Below are positions 22,400-35,115 of a DNA stretch of 64,000 nt, one piece after another. The notes below the pieces were generated by a model that worked only from the letters and a program-made list of their open reading frames with translations, ran no database searches and had not been told where the DNA came from. This DNA comes from Aphrophora alni (taxonomy: Eukaryota; Arthropoda; Insecta; Hemiptera; Aphrophoridae): assembly GCA_963513935.1 (NCBI GenBank), contig OY740777.1, positions 15,859,092 to 15,923,091 on the forward strand, in the 5' to 3' direction. Both the position numbers and the translations under genes were made by a program. Positions within the stretch are counted from its first letter, which is position 1. Each line of letters begins with the position of its first letter.

Positions 22400-23210
22400 A
22401 CATGTTTTTTGTACATTCATTTCTACACAGCAACGAGACCAGCATATGATGCTTCGTTCAGTAATTCCAGTACATGTCCGAAAAAGAGCACTAGCTGACT
22501 TTCAGTTTTTGAGCGTGTTGTTCTAGCTTGCACAAGGATAGGACCCTCCTTCTCTTTAACCATTCCTTGTATTCTGGTGTTATCACCAAGGAGTTCTATA
22601 CTTTCATGTGGTCAAACATCATTTCCAATGTCAAGTCCCAGATGATCCTATATGTACACACTTTGAAGACGATGTGCACTTTTCCTTGCTCTTTATAAAC
22701 AGATCCAGAGGAAGGATGTTGAGGCAGCATTTCAGCCTAATTGCTTTTGTAACTGCAAGTCTCTGAATTGTTGCTTCTTATCCCTGGACTCCTATTTTTG
22801 GCCATCACACATCACATTTGTATAAAACCAAAGTATCAATTACAGTTTCAAATTCAACCCCCATGTCTTTCCCGCAAAGTTTCTACATGCTATAAGATAT
22901 CACTTGTCTCTATTAACAACAATATTGATATGAGAACTCCAGTTTATTCTTTGCTCCAAAAATATTCACAAATACTTACCCTATGTTTTTATTGTTATTT
23001 CACCACACCAGAGACATAGGTCTGAGATCCTACTACTGGTAGATGGTATGACTGCAGTTTTGTGTAGGTTGAGTGACAATCCATATTTTGTTTACTCCTA
23101 AACACCTATCCAAGCAGCTCAGAGACAGTTGGTAGAAACTTGCCCATGACAAGAATCACTAAATTATCAGCATAGACCTGAGCATATACAAATTAGTGGG
23201 AATAAATTTT
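22400..23210 (-). pseudogene. Non-LTR retrotransposon reverse-transcriptase remnant
   Basis: Minus-strand reading gives AQVYADNLVILVMGKFLPTV followed by SELL near 23130-23200. This is the reverse-transcriptase active-site region (usual YADD, here YADN). The downstream frames keep scattered matches to the region after the active site but are full of stops. Clade is probably R1/I/Jockey-like. Confidence 0.6.
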
Positions 23211-23867
23211 ATTTTGTGTTCTTAGTTCAAGTTGTTTGCACAATACATATGACATGGGTCGTCTGTTACACTCAGTATTTATATTATACCACTTTCATTG
23301 GATTGGTGGAAACTATTTTAAAAACTCAAGATGATTCAACAGATCAAAAACATAAATAATGTAACATTAGTTTCCCTCCCTCCGTTTTTTTTAAAATTTG
23401 CTCTGATTAATTTTATTGCTTAGTTATGTTAAGTTTACTAATTTAGATTCTTAACAAAAATCTTTGTTTTCTCTGAAGTCTTCACTACAACAATTTCAAC
23501 TCTCTTCCAGTTTTATTTTTAAGAATATCAATAAAATTATTCAAAATATAGTCATCAACTAAGATAAGAGTTGAAATAGTTATATCTTAAATGTCAGAAT
23601 AAGCGATGTATTTTCTTGTAAAAATCTAAAAGTACTTAAAATTATATTAAATATTTAGATTTTTTTTTTCTTCTTTTTTCCCAAATCAAAGGATTGCTCT
23701 ACAATACTGAAAACAAAACAACAGAATTGCATAAAGTCAGTTTTCATTTGACGAAGCTCTTGTGGTTCCCGAATTCGGAAGCTACAAAGATCAAGAAAAG
23801 ATTGTCTACAGCAACAAGTAAGACAATATTTTAACATTATTTCTTAAGTGTTTCTAAAAGTACTTAT
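23211..23867. other. Unclassified AT-rich sequence
   Basis: No coding remains or element ends recognised. Confidence 0.3.
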
Positions 23868-24305
23868 CTATCTATAAATGGATGTATATTCCAGCATAAT
23901 TCTGGAACATCTGGAGCAATTTCAACCAAACTTTGTACACATAAGACTTACAAAATATACTGTGGGGTTTTACACCCTAAGCACCCTCTAGGGTGGGGTG
24001 GAATGGTGTGACATGTAAAAATAATAAAAAACAACCGATATTAGTGTCTAATCCAATTAGTTTTTGAGGTTGCTAAGATGAATAGTGACACTTTCAATGG
24101 ATTTTAAGTCCAAGGTCAGTAAGCATAAAGCATTAAGGGTGAAAATAAAATAATCGAGATTAGTTAAATGTCAAATTCATATTTTTTGGGGTCAGTAACT
24201 TAATCTGCCCAAGTTTAGTCGAATAGAACCATAAATACAATTCATTCCTTTTCCTGTCTAATAGAGGATTGGGATAAATAAATGCCTGGTCAAAGCCGGG
24301 CTAAG
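23868..24305 (+). mobile_element. Possible Helitron-like remnant
   Basis: Starts near TCTATCTATAAATGGATG and ends in a perfect six-pair hairpin GCCTGG/CCGGGC (about 24281-24298, loop TCAAAG) just before CTAA. A GC hairpin a few bases before CTRR is the Helitron 3' signature, but here the spacing is short and the final T is missing, so this is tentative. Confidence 0.35.
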
Positions 24306-24769
24306 TAATATAAACATACCTATTGTATGGAATATTATCTATTTTGTATTCTGAAATATATTTAAGGTTTAATTTTTTATCCAGATTCTATACATAATTT
24401 GGATCATTTTAAGGTCATTGGGTGAGCCCCCCTCCCTCTCTCCACCCAGAAAGATAGTCTAACAATAATTTCCAAATAAAATTTTCCCTTAAACCTAAAT
24501 ATTTTAAGCTCTAGATGATATTGTAACATACAAGTATATAGCTACTCGAAATGTGAAAACAGCCAAAGCCCTCGTTATAAGTAGATTAAAATGATGGTCA
24601 AGATTGGCAGGATTTAAGTTATCTACTTCAAAAATACAATGCATTGCTTTTAGTCACTGCTTTTAGACTGAATCATCTGCCCGTCTTATTTCTCATTATA
24701 ACATAACTTTCTACATTTACGAAAGGTACCACTTGGAAAGTAGTCTGAGAACGTATATCATTTTTTAAT

Positions 24770-24990
24770 AGTATTTTTCCTCTTTCTTTAAAAGATGAAA
24801 AACCTCTCAGTCATCATCTCCTAATGAAAAAAAGAAGGTAAAATGAAGACCCCTCAGCATTCAAATACTATAATAGTGTCAGGTTCGGAAAAGAACAAAT
24901 GTTGGTTAAGAGAGATCTAACACAAAATTGCATAATAAAAGGGTCCCATTATTGCATTATTGTGGTCCCAGCTAGGTACTCTCGGGTAAT
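24770..24990 (-). repeat. LINE 3'-region repeat (reverse copy)
   Basis: The reverse complement matches 46360-46560 and 52090-52290 over the TTAGATC...TCT, GACGCTATTAGAGTATTTGA and TTTATCTTC...TCTTT blocks. The 46360 copy lies just after a LINE RNase H remnant, so this is probably LINE 3' UTR. Confidence 0.5.
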
Positions 24991-25133
24991 ACTGTAATAT
25001 TAATCTCTTTCAATAATTTGAGAAGTAATTCAAATGTAACATTATAAATTTTCATATTCATCCCTGACCAGACTTAAATGAAAACACCTCAAACTAGTAG
25101 TTTGCTTTCACAACTGAATATGGCTTGCAAAAC

Positions 25134-25560
25134 CAGTGGCGGCGATAGCGGGCCCGCGGTGCGGGGGGCCCGTGAGTTAGGAGGGCCCGCGAGCCTTGAC
25201 CGGGATTTTTCGGGAAATTTTACCGGGACCCGGACCCACGACGGGCCCCCCTATCATAACAATATTTTTATGAGTATTGTCAAGAAATTACTAAAATAAG
25301 GTAAAATGTCTTCAGACAAGATTGTGCATCGTGCATCCAAAACGGCAATAACCATTATTTTTTAGACAGCAGTATTTATTATTTAATGTCATGATACGAA
25401 GTATGCGTATTGTTTACTGTTGGCCGATAAGTATTGCAGCTATCGCTACGTCGCGCATCGTGGTGACTCACATAAACATCCGGGAAAAGATAAACATCGG
25501 AAGAGGGGGGCCTGATGAACAAATTGCGGGGGGGCCCGCGGGTTCTTATCGTCGCCACTG
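25134..25560. mobile_element. hAT-type MITE (427 bp, GC-rich ends)
   Basis: The ends are CAGTGGCGGCGATA and, reversed, CAGTGGCGACGATAAG. The exact 8-bp duplication TGCAAAAC flanks it (25126-25133 and 25561-25568). CAGTGGCG ends with an 8-bp duplication are standard for hAT. The sub-terminal regions are strikingly GC-rich (GGGCCCGCGG) in an AT-rich neighbourhood. No transposase. The perfect duplication suggests fairly recent insertion. Confidence 0.93.
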
Positions 25561-26311
25561 TGCAAAACATGTTCTAATAGACCGCAAGTCACTAGAGCAC
25601 AGATGACTGGACTCTTTCAGCTGGAGTATGAAAAATATACTAGTATAGGCGACAAATGTCTATTAACTAGTCAAAAGTATGAGACTCTAAAGAGGACTTG
25701 ATAAATCTCTAGTTAATGTCCACGAGGCCTTCAACTTGCAGATCCTCAAGTATATTCATGTTATATTAATCAGTCAATGAATTCATATTCATGTCAAAAA
25801 CATTTTTTATTAAGGTCACTCTTTCATGTATGAAACTAATTTATTACCAAAATTGTAATAGAAGAAAAATTCCCCTTTTCAACAATTGATACCAATTGAT
25901 AAATTTAGTTCTATGTGGTTAATTTTGGTACTACTGTTAAATACAGATTTCATATGTTCGGAAGCAGAACAGTTCTTTTTATGTCTGAGTAGACATCATG
26001 AAAGAAACTATTGTAGGGTGAATTTTCATGACTGTAAATAGTTGTAAGAATTTATTTTCCTCCAACAAATATTCCGTTGATTTATTGTGTATACCGAATA
26101 AAATAGGAAGTTCTAAAGATTTTGTCAGTGTAGCAGTCGGTCATGTATTTAGTTTTCAAAATGCATAAAGCATTTCTGTAACTGAAAATCCAGCATCACC
26201 ATTATGGTACTTTCTCTCGTATTGAAGTGTTTTGATTTGTACCATGTACAAAAAAACTTGTAGATATCGAAGTGCTGTCTTTCCACCATCATTATTGTCA
26301 TTTATATGATA

Positions 26312-27450
26312 GCAACCACAAAAATGAAGATAGGAACATAAAATTTGATATAGGGGACTAACGTGTGCTCATATACAACCTTATTGAATTTTAGAAAAAT
26401 TGAGTTAAACGTCAAATGGTCATTTTAAACATTTTCTAGTTCATATCTCTTTTGTTATTCAACTTATAATACAATACATTATATACAAATTTGCAGATTT
26501 CACTTATACATGTTATGGTACCAACCCCACCCAACTCTGTGATGACAAATAGTGAAGTTATTATCATGATTGTAATTTCAAACCCAGACGTCCCAAGAAA
26601 ATGGGATATTCATATAGTTACAAGACCCGACAGGGAAAATTTCTTGCCATTTTCCATAGCTCACGCCGACACTTGTACAAAAATCATGGATTGTTTGATG
26701 TCGGTCTTCGTGTATGAATTCTCGAATATTTTCAAAATTTTCATACGTTTTTCTTGTGGAAGGTGTCCTGAACTATGATTATCTTCAAGAAAAGTTCTGC
26801 CAGCCTTGAAACAAGCGTACCATTGAAAAACCTGTGTTCTTTTTAGGGAATGTTCTTCAAAAAGTCTCGAAACATTGAAAAAGTTTCATTAGGCGAATTA
26901 CCAAGTTTAAAACAAAACTTGATGGAAGCTTATTGCTTGAATTTATCAACCAACATAAAATTCGCAAATGAACGTTAACACACGATTATAAAACATAAGT
27001 TGTAGACCGAAGATGACCTCACAATGCAACGAAATTCAGCACACTGGCTCATTAGTATTACTTAATCGGATGCTGGCACGCCGACTTATACAGTCACATC
27101 CAACAGCCGTGATCAGTACAGTTCGGGAACTTTCTGATAAAACCGCATATGTAGAGTTTAGTGGCCTGCCAGAGTCGAGTCATTGACATGAGCGAAGCAA
27201 GTGGAGACTGTTTAATCTATGAGGTCTATTAGCCGACCTCAAGATAATATTAATATACATAATTATGGGGTTCGAAAAAAAAATAGTGTAACAAATGTTT
27301 TAAACAAACTACATATATATTGAATATGGCGCTTTGATTGTAATTAAAGATTTCCTACAAGAGACCAACATTTTGGGCCGTTTATTTATAGTATCTGCTT
27401 GTATTACATAGAGCTGGGTATGTACCATGATGGTTCTTGTTTCATTTGGT
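26312..27450 (+). repeat. Dispersed repeat R1, copy A (interrupted)
   Basis: R1 shows, in order: GATAGGAACATAAAATTTGA; GTGCTCATATA...CCTTATTGAA; TTGTTATTCAACTTATAA; GCAGATTTCA; GGTACCAACCCCACC; GATGACAAATAGTGAAGTTA; the CAAGAAAATGGGATATTCAT block; GACATGAGCGAAGC; TTTAAACAAAC; ATCTGCTTGTATTACAT; GCTGGGTATGTACCATGATG. Here the middle (about 26630-27165) is replaced by an insertion carrying a mariner HTH fragment. No lasting open frame. Confidence 0.75.
26690..26950 (-). pseudogene. Mariner-type (SETMAR-like) transposase HTH fragment
   Basis: Minus strand, one open stretch: IKFCFKLGNSPNETFSMF, LKRTQVFQWYACFKAGRTF and LEDNHSSGHLP. This is the double helix-turn-helix N-terminal module of mariner-family transposases (usual form FKLGKSATET...LSRTQVFEWYKRFK). 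No catalytic domain follows. It sits within the insertion that interrupts R1 copy A. Confidence 0.75.
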
Positions 27451-30400
27451 AATAAAGCTATTATTAATAAAAATGATGTTAAATAAGTTAATTTACTTTT
27501 TTATAAAAATATTACATTTACAATTTAATTAAAATATTACAATATCTAAACAAAATTCTTTAAGACACCAGTAACACCATTTTTGTACTCTGGACTGTCA
27601 TGTCACGCATTATTATTTGTTAATAGACAAGAAACAATTATAATAATATAAAATAATCTATATTATGGTATTTTGTATGAATTATACATATTCGAAAACA
27701 GCACATTTAACAACAACAAATCAAGGTTTTTGCTCTATTTATATAAAATACATTAAATTTAACACAATAATAATATAATTTATAATCGATTGGGCCATTC
27801 TATTATAAATATCAGTATAAATACTGTATTTAATATAGGAACATGTTATCAGCATAGCCTAATTGTTGGAATACAATATCACAGACAAACGTTTTGGATT
27901 TCATGATATCCTCGAACAACACAAACAGCAACACATTATTTTTTTTATTCTTTTACAAACAGTTATCTTCACATGGACTGGTGTAAGGACTACGGTGGTT
28001 GCTAGATCTTCCTCTTCTGGGAAATGCACTCTTAGAGGTACTTCCTTCGGTGTGTGGAGTATACTTGATTTGCGTTCAGTTTCTGCAAAAAATAAAAACC
28101 AAACGATAAACAGAGTGATCCAATAGCAGCTTCCCTTCTTTGGGAGGAGATTTACGGTTTAAAAAGATGAATAGGTTTATTCTGTTCTACATGAGAATGG
28201 ATTTTGATTTTTACCACCCTCTTACACACTTCTCCTTTCCCCCTTCTAGTATTCTACTAATTATAACCTACTAATATATAAAAATAAAGTTAAAAATAAA
28301 TAAATTACAAAATATTTCTTGACCTAGTCATTGTTGATTGATTACATATAAATTGTCAGTTATAAATAGAGATGTAAAATTAAAAAGTTCTTTTTGTTAT
28401 ATATTCCTCCTTGACTTTTGTTTTGCGAAATTGTCAATAGCATGTAATAAATCTAGGGAATTAAGAAATTCTCCCTCATACTTAAAAGAATTCAATCTAT
28501 CTTCATATATTCTAATCGTTAAATAATTTTAACTCATCTAAGATAAGAAAAGGATCGTTCTGTAGAACAGTTGGCAATAGGTTTGCAGAGAAACATTCTC
28601 AGTTATATCTACATTAAGATTTGACAACACAAAAACAGGAAACATAATTCCTTGGTAGTTGTCTATAACATCCTAAATTGACCTATAACCATTTTTTAAT
28701 TTTTTAAAATTCTAATACTTATAATAAAAATAATAAAATCCTTTGCTCTGAATTACATTAAAAAATTCAAATTTGACTCCTAACTATTTCAAAGTTATTT
28801 AATTTTTGTGTATGCTAAATATCTTGAATGATGTACAAAAATTAAACAAATATAAATTGTTTTTATTAAACACACTAATGGCACTTCCAACTTTATTGTT
28901 TGTTTCCAGTAGGTAACGGAATTATGAATGAAAAACTATGACAAGAGTCCACGATGACATTGGTTATTTAAGTAAAAAATTATTATTCCTAGATAGCTTA
29001 CAAAATCTCAATTTAGTAGGGGCAAAAATAATAGTTGTGAACAAATCAATTTTAAAAAAATATATAATAATAAAATTAAAGTTAGACGTGTCGTTAATTT
29101 GTTTGTAATAAATACAATTTACAATAGTTTTGTTTTTGTACATGTTTCAGGATATTTAGCATGAAAATTAAATAGACACCATTTTGAAATATGTAAGGGT
29201 CATAGAATTTTTTTATGGAGCAATGGATTGTATTATTTTTATTTAAAGTATTAGAATTCAAAAATATTTTGGTTCTAGATAACTATCAAAAAATTATGTT
29301 TCCAGTTTCTTGTCAATAATTCGATTATCCTTTAATCTACAGAAAAAATAAGAAAACGTTTTTTTGTCATTAAAAAAATGAAACTTTTTGGTACTCAATA
29401 CCAATCGTGGAAACACGTTGAAAATATACAAAATGAAGTTTTTACACTTTTAAAAACTTAACATACAAAATGCATGTACCAAATCTAAATTCAATATCTT
29501 TTCTATTTCCATAATTATGCTTTTTTTCCATAATTATGCAAAAAAAATGGAGGATATCTGGCAAACTAAGTTTTTTCTGAAAAAAATTTATTTTAAAGTT
29601 TTTCTTTATCCTGAACCATAGAATCATTTCCTAAGATCGGCAACTTAATAATGGGAAGCCCTGCATATAGTATCATATTGTAAATAAAATTTTGAAATCA
29701 TTATGAAACTATTATTTCTTCAATTTTTGTTGTTAAACTCTACGGTGACCGCCTTGGGGATCGTGACCCACTAGAATCCCTGCTCTAGTATATCCAGTCT
29801 TTATGTTGACTTTGTTAAAGTGATTATTAGTAGGTACTTGTTTTATTGTAAAGATAGTAAAACCTAAGATCTAATCAAACAAAAATAATTATTGGCACCT
29901 CTCTAAAAATGACAATGCTCGACTACATTTTTCTTGTTCCATAGGAGACATGGACATATAGTTTGGCTGGGAGTAGCCACCTTACAGCCCAGATTTGATG
30001 TCTAGTGCCTATCATTAGTTTCTGCTTTTGAAACAATTGCTAGCTCACCAACGATATGGTAATTTCAAAACTTCTGTGTGACAGTGAAAACTATTACAGA
30101 CAGTATTAATCTATAAAGAGGGTTTAGAAAAGCTGGTAATCTGTTACTATAAAAGTGGTAATCTTAATAATGGTGGAAATAATTTAGAGAAGTGTTTTTC
30201 TTGTAAAAAAATCATTTTGTGTAGGTGTATTAAATTTTTTATATAAAAACAGTACTTTCTTTCTATACACGCCTTGTCCATGCCTTAACTCTAAAAATAT
30301 TGGACTGAACACAGAAGCTCTAGTAATCCTACACGTGTCCTACTTTGCAACTGTTATGGTAATCAATACTGTGGTAAGAGTGTTAACTATGTTATTCTAG

Positions 30401-31224
30401 AAACAATTTTGTATGAACTTTTCTTTTTCCTCTTCCACTCTGTGTGTGAAAAATGTTATGCAATGTCTACTGGTGTTAGGAATAGACATTGGTGGCTGGT
30501 TAGATAAACGATTTTCACTTACGTCTAACACTTTAAACGTGCAATTCTGGTAGGTTTGTAATTTGTACCTTAAAAATGTGGCAAAGGATTTTATTGAATT
30601 GGGATGAATTAACGATTTTGTAGGCGAAAAAGCAGTTTACTTTATCTCAACTTCGAAAAAACTACACTAAAAAATCAGCCCTTCTAAGGGTCAACAAACT
30701 GTTTCACATTCTATTTTTCATTGTACCCCCTGGGGTGTACTTATAGTTATTATGGGTGTGACAACTCAAACAGTGGAAATCAAAGTCCAGTGCAGTAACA
30801 TTAGTCACAATTATTAAAACATTAAATTGGCAGTATTCAAAAAGTGAAAATTTTATACTCTAGTGAAAGGTTTTTGTGAATAATTGGAGATAGGTGAGAA
30901 ATATCAAAAACAAAAATATGTGCCACTGATCTCAGGGGTGAAAAAGTATAATCATTTATTAAAACACCATGTTGCCATTTAAAAAATTTGATTCATATCC
31001 AATATGGCGGATTCAAATTAGCAGCCGAAAATTTTAACACAAAAAATTTCATTTAGTCCAAAATCAATATGATTAAAACTGTGAGAAAAAGTAGGGGATA
31101 AGAAGAGACTTTATTTCTACTCTGTAAACACACAAACAATGGCACTTAAACTATATCAATAATGTGAACAATTATTATATAGCAAGTGTAGCATCTTCAA
31201 CTTTAGCCCACACATTTGTGTCCG
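27451..31224. other. Long AT-rich stretch without recognised genes
   Basis: About 3.8 kb in which I could support no exon, RNA gene or complete element. The phrase GGGGATCGTGACCCAC near 29757 resembles hAT sub-terminal sequence, but no partner end was found. Confidence 0.4.
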
Positions 31225-31743
31225 TGTGACCGTCTCCACTTCTTTCGACCAGCTGGAAGCTCCGGCTGGCTGGAGACCGCGTACACTTTAGCCGAATCTT
31301 GTCAGGATGGGCCAAGGAGTCGGGTTAGGACGCTAATGAACGCACGCAACGCAAGTGAAATCAAATATTATATTTTATTATATGGCCAAATTAAAGATTA
31401 CAGAATTGATTATAATTTATGAAAAAGACATAACGGCAAGATTAAGCCTTAAAAGTGGCCGAAAAGCATACCGTTGAATTTACCAGCACGTGGCCGAAAA
31501 TGGACTGACCTCGTCCCGTGGCGGTCTTCCGTCTAGCGGCTCTCGGACAAGACTGTCGGTCGGCTCGCTAGCTCAAGCCCTCCACTCCTCGTCTCTCCCC
31601 TCCCCTTCTTCTACGTCATATTGCACTGCTCATCAAAATCGCAAGTGCCAAATTATATTTTATTAATTAAAAATCCCTTTTCATTACATTCTAATTTATA
31701 ATTATTATGATTTTGGTTTGGTGGGCTCCTTGGCTGGGCCACA
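31225..31743 (-). mobile_element. Solo LTR, copy 2 (519 bp)
   Basis: Reverse-orientation copy of 4404-4928. On the plus strand it starts TGTGACCGTCTCCACTTC and ends TGGCTGGGCCACA. It is flanked by an exact 4-bp direct repeat TCCG (31221-31224 and 31744-31747). No internal retroelement sequence adjoins it. Confidence 0.9.
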
Positions 31744-32989
31744 TCCGCATTCAGTATTGGTAATCCAATGTGCTCAAGAAGTCCATCTGCAATAAACAAG
31801 ACTCTATTTTTCACAAACTCTCCAGTATTTATTTCTCTCCACAACAGGACTTATTTATTACAACCTCTCCATTTCTTTCCAGAATTTATCCATCTACCTT
31901 GACTCTTCTAAAATTGTAAGTGTAATCCTTGTGATTTTACCAACACGTACAGGTTCCCATACTGTACGAACATTGGAACATCCAAATTGTGTTTTTGTTT
32001 TCATACCCAAGATCATTATAGGATAATACAAAATAAATCCTTAAAACAGCCTGAGACTGGTGTTTGATCAACACTTCGACTTCATAGCGATTCTAGCCTT
32101 ACATGATCAGCATTTGTTACTAATCGTAAATCTCTACTTTTCGATGGTGGGCCAACACCAAAACTTTTTAAACCCCTTGACAGTGTTTGAATTCTGAACC
32201 TCTTCCACACGAGATAAGAGTTCTAGTCATTTGACCAAGCGGGGGCTCTGTGACATATGATTTACACGTGTTTTAGCCTACAATACCCGAGTCTGGTGTT
32301 GGGGTATTCCTGAGTAAAGCAACATTCTGAAATTGAGTTTTTACTGACTACACTGAATCGTCTGTGGAAAAAGTGATTACCAACATGAAAGTTACGTTCT
32401 TAAAGTATAATGCTATTTTTCGAGACTTCATATTGAATAGCTCTAGTAAAGTTTCCTGCTTTAACCATCAAAGAGGATACATTTTAGAGGAATATATATT
32501 TCACGATGATTTCAAATACACTGATTTTATAAATTAAATGTTTGAAGTAATATTTTCAGATACATATCGTGAAAAATTGGAGGGATTAGTTGAATCAATT
32601 TCCAAGGACTAACTTAATTACAGACTACGCCAGAAGTGGTGGGCTCAGTGTTTCAATTGTAGAAAATTTACTTGAAATTTCTGATTAATTAATTAATTTT
32701 CTTTTGTACAAGGTGTTTTTTTCTCTAAGAATTAAAATCTATAGATCATGTGTTAGCGTATAATAATGTCATTGGTTTAAAACGTCAAATGTAATTTAAA
32801 AAATTAAATACAAAATTCAACCTTGTAGTTAAATGAGACCTAGTTCCATCTATCTGGCTACATAAATGTTTAAATTATTAATTTCTGAAGCATAGATAAT
32901 CAACACACTATTGAGGAAAGTTTCACTTCATTACGTGAAAGTTGATGTTTGAATTGCACTTTCGAAGAAAAGAAAATAACAAATGTCGG
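31744..32989. other. Unclassified AT-rich sequence
   Basis: No coding remains or element ends recognised. Confidence 0.3.
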
Positions 32990-33540
32990 CTTTCTACAAA
33001 ATGGCACATCACCACCCTGAGCATTAGAGCCTTTGTGCTTCTACCATCATCAGCCTTCACTCTCCGTCACACATCTCCATCTCCAGACACCTATTCTTCT
33101 GAAGTCCTCTTCAATGCCGTCCTGTCGCCATTTCCTATGCCTCCTTTTCCCTGGTCTTCCTTAGAATATTTTCTTAAACATTCTTCCTTCCGACATCCAT
33201 CTCGGTCATACCTTTTTAAATTCAAAATAATATTCCAGATTCTCCATCTGTTGCAGTTTGTTATATCTTCGTATCCTCCACACTCCATCCTCCTCTCCAT
33301 ATATCTTCCTTAAGATTTTTCTTCCAAACTTTTGCACAAACTTTTCTTCTCTTGTTGTCAATGTCCACACTTTCAGCACCATAAATGACAACGGGTTGTA
33401 ATGGTATTTTATAAATTTTAATTTTGTAATATTACTAACTGTTATAAATTTGAACACTTTTGTAGTGCAAAGGATCTCTATTACTTCCTACCTGCCACTA
33501 TTCGTGCTTCTATTTTCTCTCTCACGCAGTTTTCCTCATC
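32990..33540 (-). pseudogene. Non-LTR retrotransposon ORF2 C-terminal remnant
   Basis: Minus-strand frames give, in order: REKIEARIVAGRK, YKIKIYKIPLQPVVIYGAE, VWTLTTREEKFVQKFGRKIL, RKIYGEEDGVWRIR, then GRPGKRRHRKWRQDGIEEDF and RRIGVWRWR. This is the thumb and C-terminal region typical of many LINEs (usual form GSETWTLT..., IYG...GVWRIR..., GRP..RW.D.V..D...). Several frameshifts; the reverse-transcriptase core is missing. The plus-strand frame over the same bases is its shadow. Confidence 0.8.
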
Positions 33541-33910
33541 ACATGATTGAAATGATACTAGTGAAGATTTCAGTGGGAAGATTTCAATGGAATAATTTCA
33601 ACGGAGCTTTAGTTTCTACAATTGCCTGAGCTTAAATTGACTGATGTGTTAGTTGTGCATTTCAGTAATGTAAACTATAGGATCATTCAAAAAACCATAA
33701 ATACCTGTACAAATTTTAATTTTATGATTAATTCTGGAAATGATAGTTATTCAAAGTCAACTAATATTCCATAGTGACAATCATTGATTTATAATGTTAC
33801 TAACAAGAGTTGATTTCATCATCAAAAATCTGTTTGATTACATTAAAATCAAGACAAGGAGGAATTCCTGTGAATATATCGTCACATCCGAGTACAGGTA
33901 ATATTGCTCA
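33541..33910. other. Unclassified sequence
   Basis: Nothing recognised. Confidence 0.3.
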
Positions 33911-34142
33911 TCTATACTATTATATAAAAATCCAATGGTGTGTGTTTTACTCTATCACGTAAAAACTACCGGAGGCATTGAGCTAAAATTGTACATGGAC
34001 ATTCTTAGGGTCCCTGGTTAACACATAGCCCTATTTTTATTTAGAAATTCCATCAGGGCACCAGCCGACTGGCCTTGAAAACTCCCTTAACACTAAATAC
34101 AAATATACGTCAACCCCGTACGAAGGACGGGTACTCTGCTAG
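33911..34142 (+). mobile_element. Non-autonomous Helitron (232 bp)
   Basis: Starts TCTATACTATTATATAAA after an A and ends CTAG before a T, the A|T insertion site and TC...CTRR ends of Helitrons. A hairpin CCCGT/ACGGG (loop ACGAAGG, about 34115-34131) lies 7-12 bases before the CTAG end. No coding capacity. Confidence 0.8.
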
Positions 34143-34469
34143 TAAATTGATAGTTTCTAATTCCTCACATAACATCTATTTATATGATTTTGTGTATGTG
34201 TGTGTTTTTGTTGTCTTCCTTTTCTTACTTGTTCAGTTTTCTTTTTATCTCTGCTGTTTGGTTATTCAATACTAGTTCGTTGTTAGGATTTTGTTTTTTG
34301 TTGTTGTTTTACCTACAAAGTATTGGACAAATTTGGTTTCGCCAAAAATTTAGGTATCCATATTTTTTTCTAATCTTTAAGTTTCATGACCTTAGAAAAC
34401 GGAAAAAGTTATTTTTCTCGTGCCATCTGTTCATCGTCGTTGTCATCTGTACTTAAGCATGATAACTAC

Positions 34470-35115
34470 TACAATTAAGATAGGAACATAAAATATAGTA
34501 TTGGGGACTACACAGGCTCATATAGAACCCTATTGAAATTCAGAAAAATAGAACAATCTAATAGAACATGTGAAAATATAACATGTCAAATTTATAACAT
34601 ATTAAATTAGATAAAATTTACAAAATTCAATTCTGAATGTAACAGTAGTAACCCCACAACTCTACGATGACAAGTAGAATTTTTTTTTTTTTTTAATGAA
34701 ATTTCAAATCCTGGTCTCCCAAGAAAATGTGATATTCGTATAGTTACGAAATCTTGTAAGGCCAACGTACTGACACAAGCATAGTAATTGGAGGCTTTTT
34801 TAAAATATATACAGCTCTGAAGACCCCCACGGCCTTGATACTGACACAGACTTTTTAATATATAAACATCTACGAAGACCATTAAGATTTAGCACATCAA
34901 GAAAGTGATATAAAAACAATTACGAGGTTTAGAAAACCTGCCAACTATTTTTAACAAAGTTACTTTACTGGATGAAACTCCTTGATCTACCAATAAAATT
35001 TAAAATTTCCTTCAAGGCTCAAGGGTCAACACATTTAAAGGATCTGCTTGTATTATATTGTATGATGGGGCTGAGTAAATAACATTATAGCACCCATCAA
35101 CTTGTTTTCTATGCT
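34470..35115 (+). repeat. Dispersed repeat R1, copy B
   Basis: Contains the full R1 motif order from GATAGGAACATAAAATATAG to GGGGCTGAGTAAATAACATT and ACCCATCAACTTGTTTT, with local indels and a poly-T run at about 34680. Confidence 0.75.

Noticed and set aside
29740..29790. hAT sub-terminal GGGGATCGTGACCCAC motif
   Set aside because: Single motif without ends or target duplication.
32942..33313. 123-codon plus-strand open frame rich in Ser, Pro and Phe
   Set aside because: Antisense shadow of the LINE C-terminal remnant read on the minus strand.
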